Source: Archangiaceae bacterium (lineage in GTDB: Bacteria; Myxococcota; Myxococcia; Myxococcales; Myxococcaceae). From it: 64,000 bases of DNA. Of this stretch, positions 57,557-64,000 are shown one piece after another. A program made the position numbers and the translations under genes. Location of the stretch: positions 62,001 to 126,000 of the forward strand of contig JADJNS010000004.1 of assembly GCA_016714225.1 (NCBI GenBank), in the 5' to 3' direction. The notes under the pieces are model-generated. The model was not told the DNA's origin. It did not search any database and worked only from the letters and a program-made list of their open reading frames with translations. Each line of letters starts with the position of its first letter. The first letter of the stretch is position 1.

Positions 57557-58138
57557 TCACCGCCGGCCGAAGCAGAGCAGGTGAAACCCGGTGTGGTACG
57601 GCAGCAGCTCGAGCTCGCCGTCGCCGTTGAGCTGCTGCATGGAGGTGCGCACGGCGAGGCCCGATACGCCGGCACCGCTGCCCGGGCTCACGCGCGCATC
57701 GAGCGCTGGCGTCACTGCGTTTCCCCATGGGGTGGCCTTTCCCCAGAGCTTGCCGAAGCCGCTCACCGGGAAGAAGTAGACCCCCGTGCCGAGCACCTGC
57801 ATGGTCTGCACCGAGCCCCACGCCGAGTACAGCTGCACCGAGACGACGCCGCCGGCGCCGATGTACTGCGCGACGTAGGCGGCACCGCGGGCGATGAGCG
57901 GCGACTCGTGCACGCCCGGGGTGGCGCCGACGTCGAACTGCCCGTCGATGGACGTGGGCGGGGTGAAGTTCGGGTTGCCGAGGGTGATGCCGATGCTCGG
58001 CCCGCTGCCCTCGTCGAGGGGTGAATGCTCGAGCCCCAGGTCGGTCTTGAGCGACTCGAGGTTGGCTCCCAGCGCGTTGAGCTGCTGGAAGGTAGCGGGC
58101 CCGTCCTGACACCACTTCGGTCGTCTCTCGAAGGCCAT
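57557..58138 (-). CDS. Phage tail-end or receptor-binding-like protein
   Basis: 193 residues. The N-terminus (MAFERRPKWCQDGPATFQQL, then NALGANLESLKTDLGLEHSP) resembles the N-terminus of the next gene upstream in transcript order, LTPGNWNQLARNAAEIEKAL, suggesting a common attachment helix. The remainder is beta-rich, with aromatic Gly/Ser loops, consistent with a fibre or receptor-binding head. It starts three bases after the preceding stop and follows the tail genes. No homologue recognised. Confidence 0.6.
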   Translation of the reverse strand: MAFERRPKWCQDGPATFQQLNALGANLESLKTDLGLEHSPLDEGSGPSIGITLGNPNFTPPTSIDGQFDVGATPGVHESPLIARGAAYVAQYIGAGGVVSVQLYSAWGSVQTMQVLGTGVYFFPVSGFGKLWGKATPWGNAVTPALDARVSPGSGAGVSGLAVRTSMQQLNGDGELELLPYHTGFHLLCFGRR

Positions 58139-58141
58139 GGC

Positions 58142-59171
58142 TCAGTGGTTGTCGTGGACCCAGACGAAGAAGTCGACCTCGTTGGTGCGGTCGAAGTACT
58201 CGATGCCGTCGACGTCGAGGAACTTCTTTGTAGAAGTAGAGGAAGAAGCTCCCGTTGCTGCGCTCGTCTGCCGGCGCGCAGCAGATGACGTAGTCGTCCG
58301 ACGAGCCTTCGAGCCGCGAGTAGTCGACGTCGACAAACACCTGGTAGCCGGTGCCGGCGAACGTGCTGTCGAAGATGCAGTTGATGGCGCCGGGCGAGTC
58401 GATGTCGAAGAGGGTGAACTCGCCCGCGTCGCAGGTGTCGGCGATCTCCTGGTCGAGGATGTCGAAGCCGGCGCCGTTGTACTGCACGTGAGCCCACGCC
58501 TTGGCCACCTCGCGCACGTCGTGCACGCCATCGGCGTGGCCGACGCGCAGCGCGAGCTCGAGGTCCGCGGCGCCCTGAATCAGCTGGTTCGCGTAGGTGT
58601 TGCCGACCGAACCGCGCAGGCCCTGCCTCGCCACAAGCAGGTCGCCGAAGCCTGGCCGCGCGCTGTTCTGCAGGGGGCGGCTGTGCACGTCCAGGTGGAA
58701 CGCGCCGTCGTCGCCGCCGGTGTTCCAGTGCCCGTCGGTCGAGCTGCCCAGCGTGCCGCTCCAGTACGCGCTGTACACCTCGACGCGGGTGTCATCGAAC
58801 CACCGCGCCCAGCTCAGACACGGCGCCCCGTCGCCTCTCGTACTGGCGTTCTGCACCACCAGCGGGCCGCCGTTGGTCTCGTAGCGGTCGCGCGCGAGGG
58901 TGAGAATCAGCTTCCCGACGCTGGGGTTGTGGCCGGTGTCCAACGAGGCGTCGCCGTTGAAGCCCTCGAGCGAGTACGTGGGGCCGGCCGCCACCTTCAC
59001 GGTGCCGAGCGTGCGGGCGATGAGCGGCGTGTTGTGCTCGCCGGTCAGCTCGACGTGCTCGGTGCGGAGCGCCTTCTCGATCTCGGCCGCGTTGCGCGCG
59101 AGCTGGTTCCAGTTGCCCGGGGTGAGGGCGTCGTTGCGCACGTACGTCGGCGGCTTGCGGTAGTCGGTCAT
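58142..59171 (-). pseudogene. Phage tail fibre-like protein, one frameshift
   Basis: The ATG at 59171 opens a frame that reads through about 315 residues (MTDYRKPPTYVRNDALTPGN, ..., NGSFFLYFYK) and then derails near 58222-58232 in an AAA run; the +1 frame continues with KFLDVDGIEYFDRTNEVDFF to a stop at 58142. Removing one A restores a protein of about 342 residues. The ATG overlaps the stop of the tail-hub gene by four bases. A beta-rich fold and position support a fibre or baseplate-type role. The shift could be mutation, programmed slippage or a sequencing error. Confidence 0.65.
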
Positions 59172-61779
59172 AGGAGCACGTTCGCTGCGCTGGCGTCGGA
59201 GTACTCGTCGTCCTCGTCGCTGGCCTTGCCGTACATGTCCCCGTCGTTGGGGTAGTTGGTCGGGTCGCTCGAGCTGTCGGGGTACGTGAGGTAGCCCCGG
59301 AGAATCTTCCAGCTGGCGACGGCCACCGGGCTGCCCGCGTCGAAGGCGAGGTCTGCGGTCGCGAGCTCGAGGTGGGTTGCATCGGTCACGCTGTCGATGC
59401 GGATTTGCCGGAAGCGGGTGAAGACGTTGGCCGCCTGGGTCGCGTCCTGCAACACGAGGATGTCGCCCGGCTGCACGCCGTCGGTGATGAGGCTGCCCGA
59501 CGAGAAGGTCACCGTGGCGTCGCTGTTCTGCACGGGGGCGGTGCGCCCGCCAGCCGCCGCCTTGCGCAAGAGCAGGTCCTCATCGTTGAGCAGGAACGGG
59601 CGAATGGTGTTCACGTCGTCGACCCACACCGCCTCGATGCCGCACGAGAGGTCTCCGAAGTCCAAGGCGAACTTGTCGACGCGGAACGTGGTCGGATTCT
59701 GGTACGGGCCCGCGCTGCCGCCTCGGGTCCACGACAGATCGAACAGGTCGGCCAGGTCGAGCTGTAGCCCCTCGCGGTCGGTCACGAAGCGAATGACCGG
59801 GCGGATGACCGACTCGAGGCGGCGGTTGCTGAACCAGACGTTGCTCCCGTACAGCGAGCTCGCCGGCGTGAAGGGGAAGGACCACTTCCCCTGGAACACC
59901 CGGTCGAGCGGTCGGCCCCAGTCGACGTTGGGATCGGGGTTGTCGAAGGGGCCGTGCGCCTCGCCGTCGGGCGACACCATGTAGACCCGGTTGTAGGGCG
60001 CCCAGCGCTCGCCTTTAGACGGATGCGCTCGACCACGTTGTTGCTGCGCGTCTCGTCGATTTGCACGCGCGTGGAGGTGAGATCGGCGTAGCTGAAGTAG
60101 CTGCCGTACACCGCCAGCTTCCCCTCCCATGTGAGGGAGATGTCGAGGTCCGCGCTCTGGCAGATGTCGGAGAGCGCCTGCCACAGCTGGCCGCGGCTGA
60201 TGGCGTCGGCCGGCGGCCTCGAGGCGCTGTACTTGAAGCGCGTGCTCAGCGGGCGTTGGGGCTGGATGACGCCTGCGACGGACATCGGGCTCATCGACAG
60301 CGCGGTGGCGAAGCGCGTGGTGTCGAGGTCTGCGGCGCTGCCGTGCGAGTAGTAGCTGACCAGGTCCTTGATGACGTTGACGCCGAGCTGGTCGTCCTGG
60401 TCCGTGACGGTGCGCGCGCTGAAGGGGTGCCCGAGCACTTCGAAGTGCGAGAAGGCGGCGAAGATCTGGCCGTACGGAATGCTGACGCCCAGGACCGCGC
60501 TGGTGGCGTAGCGCCAGTGCACCGTGCCGTCGGTGATGTCCTGGCTGGTGCTGAACCCCGGGCCCACGCTGCCGGTGGTGCCGGCGGTGATGACCTCGTA
60601 GATGCCGCCGTTGTACTTGCGCTTGTCGCCAACCGAGAGCGTCTCAAGCGCGGCCCACGCGGGCGGTGGGGTCGGGTTCAAGCCGCCCGCGCCGCCGACG
60701 GGGGTGTACGGGACGAGGAACGCGATGGGGCTGGTGCCACCGTCCACCTGCTCGCCGCCCACCTGGGTGCGTCGTGTGATTTTGAACCAGGTGATGTACG
60801 CGGCGATGTTGAACTTGACCCAGAGGATGTACCAGCTCGTCCCGTCCTTCGAGATGGCCTGGCTCTTCATCACCTCCCAGATGACCAGGTCGACGTTGGC
60901 CATCACACCTACGTCGACGGGCGTGTCAGCTGGCGTGCGGAACGTCGGCGGAATCGAGATGGTGGTGCCAGCGCCGTCGTACTTCTTGTTCCCCATGAGG
61001 ACGTCTTGGCCGAACGTGCCCCACAGCGCGCGTACATCGCCGACGTGGCCCCGTGCGTCGGCGGGCACGACGGCCGCGCTCGACGTGGTGACGCACACCG
61101 GAATGGCGCGGGAGTAGGCCATCAGTCCATCGATCACCTCGCCGAGTCCGTCGATGGCGTTCAGGTTGCTCGCGGGGAAGCACGTGAGGCGGCCCTGCCC
61201 GAAGGCCAGCGGCAGCGGGACGTCCCAGTCACACGCCGGCTCGGGCCCGTACTCCTCGACGATGGGGCAGTTGTCGACGGTGCTGCCCGCATCGTCGCGC
61301 CACTCGCGCAGGGTCGGAGAGACGAGCGGCTCGTTGAAGCGCCCGAGCCCGTCGTCGGCGAGCTGCAGCGTGACGCGCTCGCGGTCCCGCATGGGAAAGT
61401 TGAGCATCGAAAAGGTGCCGAGCACCTTCGTCTGTACGCTCGAGAGGTTGCCCGGCAGGTAGATGGCGAGGGTCAGCTTGAAGCGGGCGCGCATCACCTG
61501 CGACGCGACGGTGGTGCGGTCGAGCAGCCAGTCTGCGCCGAAGTCCGTGTTGTCGAGCGAGACGGTGACGGTGCTCGAGGTGGGCGTGTTCTCGTTGCCG
61601 AAGGCACGACTGAGCTTCCCGACGCCTCCCTTTGGAATGCGCCCCTCGTAGTCGTTGCCCCCGATGCTGCAGCTCAGCGTCGACCAGCGGTAGGCCACCG
61701 AGGAGAAGTCGTCGAACGAAACGTCGACCAGCACCACCCAGCTGATGGGGTCCTGCTTGAGGATGTCGACGAAGGCCAC
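59168..61779 (-). pseudogene. Phage central tail hub / tail-tip protein, one frameshift
   Basis: From the ATG at 61779 (MAFVDILKQDPISWVVLVDV) one frame runs to near 60011-60019; there, in an AAAGG context, the coding moves to another frame (KGERWAPYNRVYMVSPDGEA ... ANVLL) ending at 59168, for a joined length of about 870 residues. The size and position, after the tape measure and one further tail gene, fit a siphophage tail-tip hub. No enzymatic motif was spotted. The stop overlaps the fibre gene start. Confidence 0.7.
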
Positions 61780-61782
61780 GGC

Positions 61783-62633
61783 TCAGGCTCCCGCTTCGCG
61801 CCCGAGCGAGCGCACGCTGAAGCCTGCCGGCTGGTACAGGCCGAAGTCCTTCTCGGTGAACTGGAAGCGCGGCGCCTGCAGCTTCCCGTAGAGCACCTCC
61901 TGCTCGGCCGCGGAGGCCGCAGTGGTGGTCGCCTCGTAGGAGGGAATCCACAGCAGCGGCTTCGCGCCGAAGTACGACGAGGCGTGGAGCTTGTAGAGCT
62001 CGTCCCTCTCCGAGGCGTTGAGGTCCTCCCACTGCATGTCGAACTGGCGCAGGGGCCCGGCGAGGAAGCCGCTGCGCGTCTCCCCGTACTGCATCTCGAC
62101 TTGGCTGGTGATGGCGTCGAACGTCTCGCCGCTGCCGTAGATGCTGCGCCGGCTGAGCTGCACCTGGTTGGTGAAGGCCCAGAGCTCGCCGATCTGGAAG
62201 TTGGTGACGTTGCCCGTCCACGTCCACGTCAGCCGCCAGTACTGCTTGATGAAGTTGAGGGGGAACTGCGCGACGTGATCCTTCGACTTGGGGTCGAGGG
62301 TAGCGCGCTCGAGTAGAGGGTGCTCGCAGCCTTCGCAACGTTGACGTCGGCGCCGAAGGTCGACGAGCTCGAGGCCTCGACCTTCAGGGTGGCATTCGCC
62401 TTCTGCACGGCGGCGTTGCTGTTGAGCACCGCCACGCCGGTGAGCTGCTGCGGCGAGCCGAAGTCGATGATGACGTTGATGCCGCTGGCCACCGACGCGC
62501 CGATGACCATCGGGCGGTCCATGCGCCCATCGTTGAGGTACGAGCGGTTCGCCGTCACCGCGTTCGACCAGGTGAAGGCACTGGCGGCGAGGCCGCTCAC
62601 CAGGTTGCTCACCGCGTACGCGTGCACGCTCAT
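61783..62633 (-). pseudogene. Phage distal tail-like protein, one frameshift
   Basis: Starts with MSVHAYAVSNLVSGLAASAF at 62633, four bases after the tape-measure stop. The first 105 residues have a galactose-binding-like strand pattern (VIIDFGSPQQLTGVAVLNSN). Near 62308-62320 the frame changes; the second frame reads ERATLDPKSKDHVAQFPLNF and continues (YWRLTWTWTGNVTNFQIGEL, ..., RSLGREAGA) to the stop at 61783, about 283 residues in all. Order after the tape measure is that of distal-tail proteins. Confidence 0.68.
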
Positions 62634-62637
62634 CGGC

Positions 62638-64000
62638 TCACTCCTTCCCGAACATCAGGCGCAGAGGGCCGGCGTTTACCCGTGAGGCATTCAACATCGC
62701 GCTGCCGCCCTGGTCGCCGAAGAAGTTGAGAATGCTGGTGCTGTCGAAAGCCTGGATGGTGATCGACCGGGCGCCGCCTCCCTGGGCTGCGTGCTCGACG
62801 CCGCGGGCACCGCCCATGCGGTCGACCTCGCGCCGCGACAGCACGCGCTCTCCGCTCTGAAGAATGGCCGGCACCTCGTCGCGTCCGAGCCCCCAGCCGC
62901 CGTCGTGGTAGCGCTGAATCCAGCCGCCGGTGTGCTGCGTCGGGGCGCTGAAGCGAACGTTCTGGCCGACACCTCCGGCGAAGGTGCCAATCGCGCCGCC
63001 CCAGTCGCCGCCGGCGCCGTAGGCGTTCGCTGCGCCCATGCCCGCGTCCCAGGCCCAGCCGTACCCGAAGACGCTGAACAGCATCTTCATCACGCCCTGT
63101 GCGGCCATCGCCCCGGCCATGCCCGTGTCGCTCTTCTTGTTCTGAGCCGCCGCGATGACGCTGAAGATGCCGTTGACGAGAGCCGTGCCGATCTCCACGC
63201 CAGCGAACCGCCAGTCCTCGGAGCGACGTTGGAGCTCCGACTTCATCTCGTCGGTCTGGTCCTTCATCATGTCGAACTGCATCGCGCCCAACTTCTGCAG
63301 GTCCTTCGCGTAGTCGGCCTGGCTTTGGGCGAAGCCGTCCTCTATGAGGTTGTTCGATTTCTCGATCTCCTTCATCAGGTCGATCGACTTTTGCGCTTCC
63401 ACGTCGATTTCGTGCCTGGCGATGGTCTCGCGTTCGGCGGCGTGCTTCTCGCCCTGCTCGCCGTCCTTCATCTCGAGCAGCCACTTCTTCTCCAGGTACT
63501 CGTTCTCCTGGTTCAGGTAGGCCTCGAAATCCGCCTGTTGCTTCAATGCGCCGCCCTTACCCTCGTAGCCGATGATGCTGATGTCGCCGACGCCGAAGTC
63601 CGCGAGGCCGCCTGCAGCCGTGCCCGGCTTCACAGCGGGGCCCGCGCCCGGTCCGATGCTCAGGCCACCGGTCATCGCCTCGTTGCCCGCCATGTAGGCA
63701 ACGGCGGCCGCCTTGAAGTTACCCTCCGAGGCGAGCTGCATCGCTGCCGTCAGCCCACGCAAATACCCCGTGACCTTGTCGAGCACGCCCGTCTTGCGCT
63801 CGATCAGGTCGAAGAATCCGCCCACGGTCTCTTTGAGCTCGCCCATCGCGATTGAGGCGGAGCGCGCACGCCCGTCGAGCGTGTCCGCGTCGGCCGCTCC
63901 GGCACCGCCGAACTTCCTGTTGAGGGCGGCGATCGCGTTCGTCATATCCCTCGCCTGATTGCCAGTGGTCTCGAACGAGATGCCCATCCGCCCGAGGGTC
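62638..64000 (-). CDS. Tail tape-measure protein, C-terminal part (partial)
   Basis: The frame is open to the window edge; the first in-frame ATG inside is at 63987, but the reading continues upstream, so the gene begins outside. About 450 residues are visible. Helical, Ala/Gly-rich segments (TNAIAALNRKFGGAGAADAD, LKETVGGFFDLIERKTGVLD) precede a coiled coil (QSIDL- and EIEKSNNLIEDGFAQS-type) and the tape-measure end signature EVPAILQSGERVLSRREVDR. The tape measure sets tail length in long-tailed phages. Downstream tail genes follow in the expected order. Confidence 0.85.
   Translation of the reverse strand, partial: TLGRMGISFETTGNQARDMTNAIAALNRKFGGAGAADADTLDGRARSASIAMGELKETVGGFFDLIERKTGVLDKVTGYLRGLTAAMQLASEGNFKAAAVAYMAGNEAMTGGLSIGPGAGPAVKPGTAAGGLADFGVGDISIIGYEGKGGALKQQADFEAYLNQENEYLEKKWLLEMKDGEQGEKHAAERETIARHEIDVEAQKSIDLMKEIEKSNNLIEDGFAQSQADYAKDLQKLGAMQFDMMKDQTDEMKSELQRRSEDWRFAGVEIGTALVNGIFSVIAAAQNKKSDTGMAGAMAAQGVMKMLFSVFGYGWAWDAGMGAANAYGAGGDWGGAIGTFAGGVGQNVRFSAPTQHTGGWIQRYHDGGWGLGRDEVPAILQSGERVLSRREVDRMGGARGVEHAAQGGGARSITIQAFDSTSILNFFGDQGGSAMLNASRVNAGPLRLMFGKE

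Larger units (their letters stand above)
50642..64000. mobile_element. Prophage integrated in tRNA-Gly, Mx8-like arrangement (right end outside window)
   Basis: From the broken tRNA to the window edge the content is viral: integrase, excisionase, HTH regulators, a replication ATPase remnant and a tail module ending in a tape-measure gene. Almost all genes run leftward with ATGA-type overlaps. Integrating with the integrase reading frame into a tRNA recalls myxophage Mx8, where attP lies inside the integrase gene; that comparison is from memory. At least five frameshifts mark it as possibly decaying. No lysis enzyme, head or packaging gene is in the visible part, so they should lie further right. 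Confidence 0.9.

Noticed and set aside
58222..58232. Programmed frameshift in the fibre-like gene
   Set aside because: A needed +1 shift in an AAA run without a standard slippery site or stop codon nearby; several other prophage genes carry similar single-base breaks, so decay or error is simpler.
60061..62316. Open frame of 751 codons on the plus strand in the prophage
   Set aside because: Opposite strand of the tail-hub and distal-tail genes, which show coherent phage protein sequence despite frameshifts.

Overview
The window is a GC-rich, gene-dense bacterial chromosome segment with many overlapping start and stop codons and frequent GTG starts. Its gene content points to a myxobacterium (Myxococcota): a bacN-bacO-bacP-padC bactofilin cluster in the same order as in Myxococcus xanthus, two adjacent FHA-domain membrane proteins, a TPR-AIM24 protein, a lipoprotein with a Gly/Ala-rich spacer, and a prophage whose integrase resembles that of myxophage Mx8 in arrangement. 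The genus cannot be fixed from the sequence alone. There are no rRNA genes and no CRISPR array; the only tRNA is a broken tRNA-Gly at the prophage edge.

Host part, 1-50.64 kb. 1-7.2 kb is an oligopeptide/dipeptide-type ABC transporter operon (substrate-binding protein end, two permeases, two ATPases), with two paralogous MshEN/GspE-N proteins inserted in the middle by 1-4 nt overlaps. 7.2-9.8 kb holds a DUF2085-like membrane protein and an ECF sigma factor with a large membrane-bound zinc-finger anti-sigma candidate. 9.9-24.2 kb is a Tad/Flp-type pilus or secretion locus: TadE-like, TadG-like, TadE-like, a short Flp-like pseudopilin, CpaB, TadB and TadC, followed by two FHA proteins and a helical membrane protein. 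The locus has no TadA ATPase, secretin or prepilin peptidase inside the window. 24.2-27.9 kb is xseA-xseB-ispA-tlyA. 28.0-31.9 kb is a leftward OmpA-family protein coupled to a lipoprotein. 32.0-40.7 kb contains a TPR protein, a lipase, bacNOP-padC, pyrE, and a very large membrane-carrier/HEAT/cyclic-nucleotide-binding fusion. 40.9-50.6 kb contains a LOG-family protein, a lipoprotein, nadB, a lytic transglycosylase, a TPR-AIM24 protein, a carotenoid oxygenase, a hydrolase and pgsA.

Prophage part, 50.64-64 kb, open at the right. The phage sits inside a tRNA-Gly gene directly after pgsA, and the last 15 codons and the stop codon of the integrase are read from the antisense strand of that tRNA. 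Nearly everything runs leftward: tape-measure end, three tail/fibre genes, a receptor-binding-like protein, a small membrane protein, then regulators and replication genes, then excisionase and integrase. Four prophage genes carry five apparent frameshifts, while I saw none in the 50 kb of host DNA.

The most interesting signals are regulatory. A 14-bp palindrome, TCCGGATRTCCGGA, occurs four times (one copy imperfect) in gaps between the prophage regulator genes, next to a gene for a ParB/KorB-type HTH domain that lacks the ParB nuclease domain. Three GAAAA-core repeats and a pair of TGGCGCCA palindromes mark further control regions. In the host part, the MshEN pair inside a peptide transporter operon and the transporter-HEAT-cNMP fusion are the best candidates for undescribed biology.
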